Assembly: GCA_003415625.1 (NCBI GenBank)
Contig: PYIU01000002.1
Coordinates: 3,410,001 to 3,474,000, forward strand
Length of the DNA stretch: 64,000 bases
DNA from: Aquanectria penicillioides
Lineage: Eukaryota; Ascomycota; Sordariomycetes; Hypocreales; Nectriaceae
Reading direction: 5' to 3'
Under the pieces are notes generated by a model, which was not told the DNA's origin, did no database searches, and saw only the letters and a list, made by a program, of their open reading frames with translations. Position numbers and translations under genes: made by a program. Shown piece by piece: positions 35,594 to 47,843 of the stretch. Numbering within the stretch: position 1 is the first letter of the stretch; every line of letters starts with the position of its first letter.

Positions 35594-37604
35594 GACGCTC
35601 AAGCGCTCTACGGCGGGAGGGCGCAGAGCATATCAGGGAGGAGGATACGGAGGGAGGAGCGATGAGGTCGAGGTCAAGGACGAGGAGGAGAACGAGAATG
35701 AGAACGAGGTCGAAGCGATGGGATGGGATAGGATGGAGTGAAGAGGCAACAACAGAATCGTGAAGGCGTCAGCTTCGGCTGGCGTTGGTGTTAGCCTGCC
35801 CTTGCGCGTCCAGGCGGGTGTCGGTTTTGGGGGTGTGTGGGCTGGTGTGGCTGACGCTTACTGGACCGGTCCAGGCGACAGTGACAGTGACGGCGACAGT
35901 GACAGTTCACGACCAACGTGCGTGCTTCTGGGAATTGAAGGAAAAAGAAAAGACGACGGGCAAATCAAGATGAAAGGGACACGGGAGGCGGAGGTTATTA
36001 GAAATTGTGCGCTCGAACCCAGGCGAATAGGAAGAAAGCTGTCGGCGAAAAACAGACAACGGCGCCCAGTCGCTGATGTTGCGTTGCCGGAATTGAACCA
36101 CAGCGGAGCGACTTGCCCAAAGCTTACTAGGGACAGAGGAATGACGATGTTCAGCCCAGGAGGATTCTTCCCGACCGGGGGGGACGGTTGGGATAGGATA
36201 GCGGTCGCGCGCAGCAAGGGACCTGTGAGCCACGAGCCAACAGCCAGCCAGAGGCAGATAGAGTTGCGAACTGAGAAGTGGCAGTGGCAGTGGCAGACAG
36301 ATGGCAAATTGTGGCCTGCCTGCGGGGGGAAGGCAAAAGCTCGGGCTCCAAAAACCAAATAAAGTGGTGATAGAACCCCAGCCAAGGCAGCTCGGGTATG
36401 GTGTTCGTATCGCCTCCCTCCTGGAAGTTATTTTGATTCTTATGGCCCAATTGGCCGACGCGGTCGAGGCCGGACGTGCCTCTCCACTCTCCACTTGGTG
36501 CTTTGTGGCCTTCGGGTGAGCCTCTCGGGCGGGCAAGGGACGATGGTGCGAGGTGGGGCTTTGGCGAGCTTGGCTTTGATTAGCCGGCGCCCCCAATAGT
36601 TGAATAAGGGGACCGACCGACCAGAGTGGCGGCGCAGCAGCTGCAATAGCAGCAGCAGCAGCAGCGGGATAAATGCGTCGTACGCAGGTGCGTATGTCCC
36701 TTCCTCTGTGTGCGCGTCGTTTGGGTTGACGCGGCGTGTGGCCACCGATACCGGTAGCGAGGTTGACGGCTATTAGAAACGGGGACGGGAGAAAAATGAA
36801 ATGAGGATGCCGAACAAGAGCAGAATTTAATCGAGATGGGACACGGATGCGACAATGAGGACAGATGAAGCAATAGATGAAGCCTTTTTGAACAGTTGAA
36901 TGCACACGGATTTAGCCACCTGCAGCCAACACACGGCCTCGAATGGAATGCACCAGCTGGCGAGTGTCTTGTCTTGTCAATTTAGGGTTGCAACGCGCCC
37001 TAGAGTGAAACTCGATAGTGTCCTCTGATACTGAGCATCACACGCCAAACAGAGAACCCGAGACAGCCAACGAAACAGGGGGCCTGGTGTGTTTTTGTTG
37101 TTTTATTTTTTTTTACCAGAAATTAATTCACAGTCACCCATTAGACAAGAGCTACACCGGACGAGACCTGCGCAAGACACAGGATGTAAGCGGCGGCGAC
37201 TAGTTCGGCATATCCTGGACAGAGCATTATGGTCAACGCTTGTTGCCCCTCGAGCCCCTTCTCATGGGTGTAGCTCAGCTCATGATTTGTTGTCTTCCCT
37301 TCCATTGCTGCCCGCCCGCTTGCACACTTGCACACTCGCACACTTTGGCTATACTGTATGATCAGTCGCCGCCTGTCTGCATGTCTCCCTCGCGACCAAC
37401 GCGAGTCGTTGGCTGCATAATCTGTTACCTTCGCATTTGCAATCATTGGTGGTATTAATGATGGTGTGGCGTCTGGCAGCGGCGGGAGAGTTATCCGGCA
37501 CAGGACTGGCAGAACGATGTCCCGTTGTCACACACATCACGATTCTCACCCATACACAGGAGTGGTGCACGGAAGCACAGACACAAGCACAGCGCGCGCA
37601 CGCA

Positions 37605-37649
<45 letters not shown>

Positions 37650-38200
37650 TCTTTCTTGTGCCCTCTCTTTCTCTCTTCCAACGTCCCCCCTTCTTCTCCC
37701 TGTCTCCGCACCAATTTTTATTTTTATTTTTTTTGTGATTCGCCCCCTTTCAACTCTTCCTTCTTAGCCTCAAGCCATCAGGATCCTATCGCCGACCTGC
37801 CTGTAGCGCCCCTGTCTTTCGCTGGGGTTGGGCAGTGTCGCACATGCCACTCTCCTGGGAAGCCGCCCAGCTGAGGCTGCTATTATTAGACTCTGCCCTA
37901 CATCGAAGTCGTGCGCCCATGGCGGTCCATGCAGCCTCTGTTCCAGCACCAATGCCAGGCTCTGGAATGAATTCCCCCGCCCGCTCAGCTGCGGATGCTC
38001 ATGCGCATGGACACCAAAGATGCACATACCTATTGTAAGTCGCCGAATTCACAGGAACTTTCGCTCCACAGGCCAGCCTCGCTTGGCAAAAGCACATATT
38101 AAACTCTCTTTCTCTCTTGCTATTATTTGCCTGTGCCGCGCTTACCCCCCCCTCCCCCCTTTTTTTTCCCACTCGGCCGAGAGTAAGACTTGATAGAAAA
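35594..38200. other. 2.6 kb upstream of the F-box/propeller gene, no gene seen
   Basis: GC-rich sequence with many overlapping short frames on both strands and none convincing. It contains an (AGC)n run near 36648-36665 and a CA microsatellite at 37607-37646. The part nearest 35594 is likely promoter and leader for the minus-strand gene. Confidence 0.5.
37607..37646. repeat. (CA)n microsatellite
   Basis: Twenty tandem CA units in gene-free DNA. Confidence 0.95.
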
Positions 38201-41200
38201 TGCCTTTGACCTGTAGACTGTACCCTATGCTAGGTACATAGATAGGTAGGGACATCCCTTGTTGCAACTCAACTAGGCTCCCACGTGCTGTTGGCTCATA
38301 CCACCGATCATGCGTATGGGGAAGTAGAGCCAGGGCACCACGCAGTCTTCAGTATTGGCTCAACAATCTGGATAATAAAAACAAAATATTAGAATGAGGT
38401 CCTGCTCAAAACAAACCCGAGAAAAACATGAGAGGAATAGGAGTTTGTTTTGTCCTTTTTTTTTCTTCCCCGTTTTAAATATATTCGTGCATGATCGGTA
38501 AAAATAGCCTGCCTGTTGGGAAAATACTGGAGGGAACGGCACATGCTCAGTAGAAAAGAAGAATCATGACTTTTCGCTATTGACCCTTTTCAAACTCAAC
38601 AATATAAGGACCCAGGGGGTCCATGACAACCACTTGACCCAGATAGCATAAACATAGTGATCACTCAGATTTCCAACCAACCAGTCACATCCGCATCCTG
38701 CATCCTTCTTTCAAACTACTCCAGCCATTCTATCGCATCGTTCTAGAATTGCTTTACGGCGTCGATCCACCGATCTGCCAACTCATGCTGACTCTGTCTC
38801 GATTCTTGTCATGGGACTTTTCGCCTTGCTCATCTTCCGTCAAGGTCTGGACATCCCCTGCGCTTTGTGTAGAGTTCTAGCGCCCTACTTACATGGTCGA
38901 CTGGGAAGTCGAGCGATGCACGCGAACTTAAACAACTGAGAAAGCCCTTCTAGCATTGGTATAAATCATCTCCAACTACTTTAGAATTTCCAAACGGTTT
39001 TTGACATTCCCAGTGTCGCTCTCCCCTCTTTCTTCTATTGTGCTGACCTTTTAGACATGCTTCTTCTTCACACCAATTTTGTAGGGTGTAGGTACAATGT
39101 TTCCTGGTAGATCTCCCACTGGCTACACCTAAGGCGCGAACAATGTCCTTGAACGTCAACACCCTGAATAGCACCATCCTATCACGCACAGTGGTGCTCA
39201 CGGGTCCATTGCTGGGCCGAGGCTAGGACTTTGTCTCCGCTGCTCCAAAACCACTCACTGCATCCCTTTTTGCAACCTGGGTAAATTTTCACCCCTCTAC
39301 CAGGTCTTAAAGAGATCTGCATAGACCAACTTCTCTATCCTACAAGCACATACAAACAGCCCCTACTCTCTGCGATGATGATTGTTTCAAGCCGACAACT
39401 ATGGTGGTACTGCTCGAAAACACGGGTTTTAGTAAAGCAAACCTTGAAGTAGTTTTCTTAGTATAGAAGATAGTGAACGTAGAGAAAGCTCAGTTCTTGG
39501 TCTTTTGCACCGAATAGCTTTTCGAGTATTATCCAAATCCCTGTATCCTTGGATAAGCTCTGGCATTCCTATATCATTGGTAAGAAGTCGAGAATTTAAA
39601 TAGCTTTAGGTACAGCTTTCGTCAATTTTTGTATTGTTTTCACATCCCGAGTTTGTAACTTGAGAGTAGAAGTCAAGAGCCCGGATTCTGTGATCTGCAC
39701 AATGAGCCGCTAAGACCAGATACTCCATGAAGGTAGATTTATCCTTCGAAGTGGCTAATCGCAGCCTTGTTTCGGGATTTTTTATCATGATCTTGAAGGA
39801 ATCATAGGATTTCCTTTGGTAGTGTTGGAGATCAGGGCCAGCAACCTGGTCTCTGGGAATCGTTCTACTTACAACATGGCTCTGTTGGGGAGGATTAATG
39901 TCCCGTGGGATTTTATTGATGTGTTTATCTATTTAATATATTCTTTGATAGGCCTTTCGCGCCTACTGTTCTGGGCTCTCTCAAAATTTGTAATATGAAT
40001 CGATTGAATTCCGTTGTTGATATGTAGAAAGTTAGTTGAACTCAGAACATGTGCAGCTTTAAGAAATAACCCCTTAATGAAGGGATTTCCACCTATTTTT
40101 TTTATTCGCCCTTGTCCCTAAAGGGCATGTTGTGGAGCCCTGATTCTTCAAGAAGGATAATTTCAGCTCTCCGCGCCATCATCGACTCCAACTCGATCTC
40201 TTTACTTCCTAGAGTATACAAGAGAGGGCCTAGTTGAACTCCTAAACATGCATTGCAGACTTATTTTCATGCCGTGAGTTGGTTTCCAATCGGCTAATTC
40301 GTGCTCAGCATCTGCATAATGATGCCTGGTTTTTGGAATTGGGAAGGCGCATGACTCTTGAGTCCAACCAGCCAACAAGTCCTTCTGCTCTTACCATTTC
40401 TCTTTCATTTAGCGTCTCTTAAATTTTGATTCAATCCATTTCAGAGTGGTGTATGATGAAGAAGGCGATAAATACCCTCCAGTTACTTAAAGAGCATGCA
40501 GCCTTTGGCAAAAGTTGGCCAACGAGGTTCCCGTGGTTCTGCCACTAGCAGACCCCACTATGCCGAAAATTCATGATGGATCAAAGGAAGGTTATTAATA
40601 GATGACTTCATAGGAGCCGATGCAGCATGGGTTCACTCCGCTTAGGACATTCGAATTCCAAGTTGATATTGTTTGTGCCATTGGAGATATCGCGCCTATC
40701 ATGGTCTTAGTCCGATTATTGGAACTTCTATTAAGTTTCTGAAGTGAAACTTCACAATATAATTAGCCCTTTTCTAAATCAACCACTTGTCTGGTAGAAA
40801 TCCCTCGAGTTAACTTTGCTGTTTAGCATATGAGTCACATGGTTTAGGATGCAACCCTAGAAGCCATCATGGTCACACCAAAATCCGATATGCAGTGTCA
40901 AATAAGCTTATGTATTCAAAGGCAAAAGATGATGTGATGAGCAGTTTAATGCTCGAATAGGTTGGCATAATCGAAGTAATGACATATCACGAGGCATATA
41001 ATGAAACCCCGGAAAGCGAGAGTTATTAGGAAAGAAAGGGCATCAGCCAAAATTGACCCAGATCAAGATCCTCATCATGGTTTTTACCTTGAGCTGAAGT
41101 CCACGGCGACCTAGATCCGCCGTCATCTTCTATAAGATTTTGAGCGTAGGAATATGTCAGAGTTTAAAATCAGCCTTAGGCAGCCGGCCTGCTCGGTTTG

Positions 41201-42278
41201 GTTTGAAGGATGACGTTACAATAATATGGGGCAAAGCAATGACGGTAATTTGTTAGGGGAGGAGTCGAAACATCGAAGGAATGGCGAATGAATTGAGCAA
41301 GTATGGGTATTGAGGTGGAGTTATGGCGCTAGTGGACTTTAGCTTCGGCTGCAACTGGAGTGATGAGGTTATGTGTGATCTAAAGCACCGTGAAGCTGGT
41401 GAAAATTGACGTGTTTCTCTCATCCCCTACGAGTGATGATTTACATCATGTTTGTAACGAAGGTGGACCTCACCTCAGGTAGAGGCACATCTTCTCTATA
41501 AAGATCTGGCGTAACTGAGGTGGCAATGCCGGAAAAGCGGACTTGGGCGACTGAGTACTGAGGAAGAAACTATCTGCATTGGCCCTAACGTTACTGCCTG
41601 CTCGTTGGTTCTTCATAGAAGCTCCCAAAGTGATGACTGTGGCTGATTTAGTCTAATCGTTTAATATTCGCATAGGTTGTAGATGCTTAGCCACATTTGG
41701 TGATCGGCACTGAGACAACCAAGAATTGCCAAGTATGCATGCCCGCAGGATGGATCCAGACGTGATTCAAACATTCGCCTTGCGGGCATTGAGTCTCGCT
41801 CATGTGTGTGATTTTCAGTCAAGAGGCAGTTCAATGTTTCAATTAGGCTTCACCCAAGGCATTTGGTGGACTTGGAACGTGCTGATGTAAAGAAAAGTGC
41901 ACAGGAACAAAGGGCAGTCGACATGGGAAACCACTTGAAAATCATGCCAAGACTCATAATCAACCAAAAACGGAATAGCGGCGCATCCTCCTCTCTCAAC
42001 TTCCTGTTGTCTCTTTCCCCAACGGGACGGGGATCACCACGTCAGCCCCGCAGCCCGGTGTGCAGGGGAGGCGGCGGGGAGATGAACCATATGCCGAGAA
42101 GCCTAAGGCATCTAGTTTTGCTCTGTTGGAGACTCCAACCTACCTAGGTACCTACATTGGTACAGGCACCAGGCACAAGGTCCAAGCCACACGGATTTGA
42201 CAATTCTGCATCATCTTTGGCCTGGTCTTGTCCGGCCTGAACCTCCGAGTCCTTGATGGACCAAGCTTGGCACGCAGC
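38201..42278. other. 4 kb AT-richer, gene-poor block
   Basis: Compared with the GC-rich intergenic DNA on either side, this block looks clearly richer in A and T by eye. It has almost no open frame above 60 codons and lacks the microsatellites common elsewhere. One minus-strand frame stays open for about 110 codons without a start (roughly 39606-39945). Its translation is well mixed (MIKNPETRLRLATSKDK, then AHCADHRIRALDFYSQ) and could be a coding relic. A decayed or RIP-mutated element is possible, but no transposon protein or terminal repeat can be recognised. Confidence 0.45.
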
Positions 42279-42871
42279 ATGTCTTCTCCCCTGTACAGGC
42301 TTCTGCCGCTGGAGTCGAGAATCAAAGAAATCCAGCAAGATGCCACTACCGAGGTTCTGACTCTCTTCCCTGTCGAAAAGAGAAAGGGGCTGCTGAGTTA
42401 CGGCCTGCCAGAATCTTGTGAAAAAGTGTGCGACGCCCTTCTGCGGACCATGGTATGTTACTCGCATTCAACAAACTAAACCACCCAGACGTTCCCTCTT
42501 CTCCTCGCTCTAACGCTAATGGGCACATTTAGGCTCCGGAAATTGAATCCTGGGCAAGGAGTCTGGGTCTTACGGTCAAGGACTTGGGTAGCCCCGAGAT
42601 TCGGCCCCAGGCTTTCCGCCTTGAGAAGGACAACACATCATCTCTCCTAAAAGGCTACACTGCGATCGTGGTGGCCCTTGGCAACACAAATTACGACATT
42701 GAGCTTGTTTCTGGAGACAAGAAGTCATGTTGCAAGGAAGCTTGGAATCCCGGTTTCGCACTTCATCTCCGGGAAACGGGCCTACGAGCAAAAGGCGGTC
42801 ATATCAGATTTCTTTATATTCCTCTTCAACTGGAACCCGCCGAAAGACCGTGGGAACTCGCTACTTCATAA
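42279..42871 (+). CDS. Small orphan protein, two exons, unknown function
   Basis: The proposed exons are 42279..42452 and 42533..42871, joined through an 80-bp intron with donor GTATGT and acceptor TTTAG. Both exons and the phase agree, giving 170 residues that start MSSPLYRLLPLESRIKEIQQ and end near ERPWELATS. The protein is mixed in composition with no signal peptide, membrane segment or motif I recognise. It has two adjacent cysteines (KKSCCKEAW). The next gene lies on the opposite strand and converges on it. Its position beside the AT-rich block and the lack of a recognisable family suggest a lineage-specific gene. Splice sites and phase support it; the exact start is uncertain, since upstream exons could exist. 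Confidence 0.45.
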
Positions 42872-43191
42872 TAAAGATCATATCGTGGTCCATGCTAGAA
42901 TCTGTGGAGCTTCCGCTCCCGCTTGTCTTCAGTGTATTGGCTGCTAGACTCTTTTCAATTTTCTCCAGGCTGTTATTTATATGAGCCTAAGTCACCGGGG
43001 GGGGGATTTTCAACAGACACAGAATGATGCATACCTCACTTTCCCCTCGCACAGATCAAAAACAAGACTGGGTATTCTTAACACTTCGGAAGGAAGGAGC
43101 GTGACGGGGCGATAAGCTGCGGTGACCTCTTCCCGTAGAAGAGGAAAACACTCGCCAGTAAAGTGCTGGCCAAATGTGAAATATGAGTTTA
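42872..43191. other. Short convergent spacer
   Basis: This is the 3' flank of two convergent small genes. It includes a G8 run near 43000. I see no feature beyond short frames. Confidence 0.5.
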
Positions 43192-44064
43192 CTATGTCGA
43201 CGTGAGTCTTGTTGGTTTGGTTACAGAATGGTTGGCAGAGATCGAGCCTCTCGTACCTCGTAAGGGAAGTTCATACGCGCGGGCTCCGAGCACTCGGGCT
43301 AGCTCGTCGCCAATTTGGATGCATTTCGGAAGGGCAAATCGTTTCGACCTTAATGTATCGCTCCCTCCGCTGATGCATTTTGCCATGGCCTCGAGCATGG
43401 TATCTCTGGGGAGGCCATCGCTATGAGCAACGTGGCATGCTGCAACCATAACCATGTTATGGAGCTGGAGCTCCCGCCCGTCGAACTCTCTGGCCCAGGC
43501 CGCATACGTATGGAGGAGGGTCTCCCAGTCCATCTGGTTGCGGGATTCGAGATGCGACAGCGTTAAGCGTTTGCGTATACGATCAATATCCTCGGCCGTA
43601 GAGGGGAAATTATTATCCCAGTCCTCGTCGCCTTGCGGTAGTCGCTTCATCCAATTTTTAATCCACTTCCGGTGTGTTTCCATGCCCCTTCTCCGAGTTG
43701 CCCGCTGCGCCTGGACGCCATGGCCGGGAGACTCGATGATGAATTCAGCTGCAAACCTCGCGGAGGTCGGTGGGTTCATGGTGAGGAAGCCAATCTCGAA
43801 TGGCAGAGCTGGGAGATTTGAAAAATCATGGACAAGCGCTAGAGTCTCTCGCCGAGAATTAGGGCATCAGAAGTTGACTGGGTTCGGCAGGGAACCGGAG
43901 GTAAGAATTGGGCCTGCCTCAAACAGCCTGCACCCACTGAAGTTGTCGCGTCTGGCGGGAGCTACCGGGAAGGTTCGGTAGAGCCCGTGGAGACGGTGAA
44001 CGGAACGATATGAAAGATAGATACCCCAAGCCATCATGGTGCGGGCAACCCGTCGTAGTTCCAT
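43192..44064 (-). CDS. Uncharacterised 271-residue protein, two exons
   Basis: Exons are complement(43896..44064) and complement(43192..43838). The 57-bp intron (43839-43895) removes an in-frame TGA. It has donor GTTCCC, a CCTAAT branch site and acceptor CTCTAG, and the joined length is divisible by three. The protein starts MELRRVARTMMAWGIYLSYR. Its middle, FSNLPALPFEIGFLTMNPP, looks like folded protein, followed by a basic helix-rich segment (RKWIKNWMKRLPQGDEDWD) and a C-terminal half with WAREFDGRELQLHNMVMVAACHV split by charged loops. I do not recognise a family. The even codon texture and a valid intron support a real gene. The donor is weak, but other genes here also use GTT donors. Confidence 0.6.
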
Positions 44065-45112
44065 GCCGCCGAAGGGTGATAGTGGCGCTCGGTGAGAACT
44101 GACAGGCCTCTTATAGGCCGGTTCAGACCCCCCTCCAATGGCTCAATGCCACGTCCAACCTCCGTCCGCGTAGAGCGAGCATTGCACTAGGGGCTCGCGC
44201 AAATCAAGAGTCGAACCAACAGTCATTGAAGTCGAGATTGACGCCCTCGGAAGTGTCCTGAAGCCATGCCTCATCCGAGGTGAAACGTGTCTTGGCGGGG
44301 TGTTGATCCAGGGCAAGTTCTTGGTTTGAGCAAGTTAGGCAGTTTGCGTGCTCATGGCGCCAAGAATGCAAGAGGATGCTTGTGTTGAGAGAAACGAACT
44401 CGCCAGCTCTCTGGCTAGCTCACGGTGCAGTCTGCCATACAAACAGCGGAATGGATGGTTCACCCTCGCGGGTTATGCACGCCCGTTTGATCCTTCTATG
44501 CTGGGTCATCAATAGCTGGGCTACAAGGGATGGCGGGATGAGTGGGAGGGAAGAGGGTGCATTTCTCCATTGTTCACTTGGGTTTCACAATGGACGCCGT
44601 CGTCACACGGAGGACAAATTAATTCAGGAATTGCCCGGTCATCCCATGTTCACAGAGGGATATTCCAGGCCGAGACCGTTGGATACGCTTTCGGTTCAGG
44701 TATCTCTTACACCGAATTTCGTGGCTTGCGCAATGACGGGGATTGCCGTTCAAACGGAAAGTTTCATTTTCGCTGGTGTGCATTTCACGAAGGAAATACC
44801 TAAGAGAAATGAGACATGGGGAGGATGTGGCTGGACTTATCATCATCATGTGGCTGCGTCACAGTGTGGCTGAAGACCCGATAAGCCTGACGTCGTCGGT
44901 GCACAAGCGTAAGTACCCCTGAAAAAAAGGACCCGCCCTCTTAATCAAGTATTCCATAAGGACAGCTGGATTGTCCAGAACCTGATTCTCATGCACTTTC
45001 CTCACCTCAACTTCTCCAGCCGCTCGTTCGGGAATCGGTTTCTCTGGGCGCTTTCCGCTTGAGGACATCTATCTCCTCTTGGTCATCCCCTACCCGATGG
45101 GCAGCCGCCACA
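44065..45112. other. 1 kb divergent intergenic region
   Basis: This lies between the uncharacterised minus-strand gene and the Erd1-like gene, so it should hold both promoters. A 165-codon plus-strand frame at 44376-44873 has no domain or convincing start context and is not called. Confidence 0.5.
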
Positions 45113-46389
45113 ATGGACGGCGATCCGGCAGTTGAACCAGAGCTTGATGGTTTCAGCTTGGCTTTCCCTCTCCCGTATCGCGTCGGCTTGATCGCGACTC
45201 TAGGTTGGTCCTGCTGATTTGCGCACCGCTCAGCCATGCGTGCGACTGTGGCTAACTCGTTGCAGCTGTTTGGGGTTGGGCCATTAACCTTCATTACCTC
45301 TTCCTCCTCAAGATCGACGTCCCGTCGCTTATTCGATACCCCGGTCGAACGTCGCCGCACCACATCCCTCATCATGGCTCGACATATCGCCTCGCCACGG
45401 TCATGTCAGCGCTATTCGCTGTATCGATTACCCTATTCTGGCTGATCACCTGGGGCGTTGCCTCTCGCGTCGTCGCTTACCAGTGGATACCCTTGACATA
45501 TCTCGTCGCCCTCGTCGCCCTGTTCATCATCCCACTTCAACATCTCCCGGGCAGTGGCAGAAGGCGGTTCCTGGCCACACTGCGACGCGTGAGCCTCGGC
45601 GGAATTGCTGAAGCACAAGACGGGAAGTTTGGCGACATTCTCTTGGCCGATGTCTTGACATCGTACGCCAAGGTTTTTGGCGACTTGTTCGTCACTCTCT
45701 GCATGTTCTTTACACGTGGTGGCTCAACAGACCGGCCCGACCGCAACTGTGGTGGAACAGTCATTGTTCCTCTTATTATGGCCGTTCCTAGTCTTATTCG
45801 ATTCAGGCAATGTTTGATCGAATACTTCCGGGTTCGACGAGCCCCCTTCAAAGAGTCCACAGGATGGGGCGGCCAGCATTTGGCCAACGCGCTCAAGTAC
45901 TCGACGGCATTTCCCGTCTTGATCACTAGCGCCTGGCAGCGAGCCGCAGAAGACCCTACCACGAAGGCTTCGCTGAACAAGGCATGGTTGGTTGCGGTTC
46001 TTGCCAACTCATTATATTCCTTCTATTGGGATGTGACTAAAGATTGGGACATGACGCTTTTCTCGTCGAAGCAGGAGCGCGAATCAAAGCACCACCCATA
46101 CGGCCTTCGAGACAGGCTGTACTTTAGGCCAATCAACCTGTACTATGTGGTCATTGTCATGGATCTGATGCTCAGGTGCTCCTGGGCAATGAAACTTAAC
46201 AACCATTTGGATAAGTTTACGGATTTTGAAAGTGGCATCTTTCTCATAGAATGCCTTGAAGTTTTTCGACGTTGGGTGTGGATCTTTTTCCGGGTTGAGA
46301 CGGAGTGGATAAGAACTTCTCCTTCGGGACTCGGCATCGACGACATCCTGCTAGGCGATTACTCCGGTAAAGATGACGATGATGAGTAG
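45113..46389 (+). CDS. ERD1: Erd1-like EXS-domain membrane protein
   Basis: Exons are 45113..45203 and 45266..46389 with a 62-bp intron (donor GTTGGT, CTAAC branch site, acceptor TGCAG). The product has 404 residues, starting MDGDPAVEPELDGFSLAFPL. Several hydrophobic helices follow (LATLAVWGWAINLHYLFLL across the splice, then SITLFWLITWGVASRVVA). The C-terminal half is an EXS domain, with GDLFVTLCMF, the conserved NALKYSTAFPV, SLYSFYWDVTKDWD, and FRRWVWIFFRVETEW near the end. It finishes in an acidic GKDDDDE tail. In yeast, Erd1 is a Golgi membrane protein needed for retention of ER luminal proteins, glycosyltransferase recycling and phosphate recovery; size and EXS order match, and there is no SPX domain as in Xpr1/Syg1. 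The start was chosen because it is in frame with the spliced N-terminus; an ATG 16 bases upstream is out of frame. Confidence 0.9.
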
Positions 46390-46679
46390 TAGCACCAACG
46401 GTATGACCGACCAGGACTATGAACCAACGGACTATGCAACGGCAATTTCGCCTGGCGTCTGGCTTACATGATAGAGTGGGATAGGTACTTGATGAGAGGG
46501 GCCATCATTGTATTTTTTTTTTCGATGGAGTTTTGGTTTAGCACCACATCATCTTCCAGCATGGCTAATGGGCAGTTCTAACTTTTTTCCCTCGTCTATT
46601 TGTGCCTTGTCTATCATTGCCTACAAAGGGCTAGAATGCTTCGCTTGGTCTCGTAATGCTCAAGGCTATTCTGAGGTAT

Positions 46680-46722
46680 TGGGACGGTGGCTAGGGGTCC
46701 GGTTCGTATCCGGGTGTCCCAT
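46680..46722 (+). other. tRNA-like acceptor/T-arm minihelix, probable tRNA relic
   Basis: TGGGACG at 46680-46686 can pair over seven bases with TGTCCCA at 46715-46721 (one G-T pair), like an acceptor stem. Directly inside the 3' strand is a perfect T-arm shape: stem TCCGG/CCGGG (one wobble) around a 7-base loop TTCGTAT. GGTTCGTATCC resembles the B-box consensus. Only 11 bases (GTGGCTAGGGG) separate the 5' acceptor strand from the T-arm, so the D-arm is reduced to an A-box-like remnant and the anticodon arm is missing. It cannot be a normal tRNA; a deleted tRNA gene or tRNA-derived element is the likely origin. Confidence 0.4.
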
Positions 46723-47775
46723 CCTACCTGTCTGGTAGCTTTCCTCTCCCCGGCCTCGGTCAACTGTGTACCCGAAGAGTGCCATGCCTTCACAATCGGG
46801 CTATCCGGAACTCTATGTATCCCCCGACCACCCAGCCCTCTGCGCTGGAGAGACTTTCCGAATAATGTCGGGAATGTTGAATCCAATATGCTTACATATG
46901 CTGGGAAGACTGTTATGATGGTGGTGTGTGTATTCCCGATGTTCAGAAGGAGGGTCAAGAAAGAGAGTTGATCCTGACGATATGCGCGCATCCCTCATCA
47001 CCGTCATCGGATTCTCGTCAGTGGCCCTGGTGTTTCTCAACAGCGATGGCCTCAACGTCGCGCCAGGCTGCACTGGGCTCTGGATCGTCGGAGAAGCCCT
47101 GTTCCAGGGCACACTGCGAGAATATCTCTGATCCCCTCCTTGAGACAATGAGAGGGAGATCCCGTCATTGCGCACTCAGCAGTCGATAAAGTGTGCAACC
47201 CGTGGGGTTCGAGTGGATGATCTCATTGGGACTGGAATGCTGGCGCTTTGTCCTTGGCTCCATTTCTCACCCATCTCGATGAGCCGAGACCCAAGCCCAG
47301 CGCCACATCCAGCCTCCGTATGACCACGGCGTGGGCGATGGAAAATCGAACCCCGCTAGAAGCGAAAGCCAGAAATCTGGGAATTTGGTGGAAACCCTAT
47401 CACAATGCGAAAACCTCATAAGGCTCAGCTGCTCACTCGCGGTCGGAGCTGTTTTCTGTTTTGGCTTTCTGCATCTCTGAGCAGACTCAACTGACCGAAC
47501 ACGCCCTAAGACGCTCACTCACCAACTCATCCAATATTGTACGACATCTCGTCCTAGGCTTTACCTGCTCTCTTCGGTGGTCAACTTAGCTGCATGTGTT
47601 TGAAGGTCGCCACGAGAACAAAAGCACGGAGCAGCTAAGGGGCGGCACTTTTGAATCACTACATTCGTCTATTGTTCTTCTGAATCGGTTGGTGGCGTCA
47701 AAAGGAGGTTTCCTTTATTCTTCCACCTGTTGCTAGGCCGGCGGCGATACCCAGGCGCTTTTGATTCATCAATCT

Positions 47776-47787
47776 TATATATATAAA
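47776..47787 (+). promoter_or_regulatory. TATA box upstream of the Pro-rich protein gene
   Basis: TATATATATAAA lies 57 bases upstream of the ATG at 47844. It is one of the few clear TATA elements near a gene start in the window. The leader would be short. Confidence 0.6.
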
Positions 47788-47843
47788 GACAACGCGAAGA
47801 CGACATCACAACGCAGCGGGGAGAAACTTCAACTTGGCTCACG

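Larger units (their letters stand above)
46390..47843. other. 1.45 kb between the Erd1-like gene and the Pro-rich protein
   Basis: No protein gene is seen. It holds a tRNA-like hairpin at 46680-46722 and a TATA box close to the next gene. The remaining frames are short. Confidence 0.55.

Noticed and set aside
44376..44873. 165-codon plus-strand frame
   Set aside because: No homology recognised, no intron support and atypical composition; it lies in a divergent promoter interval.
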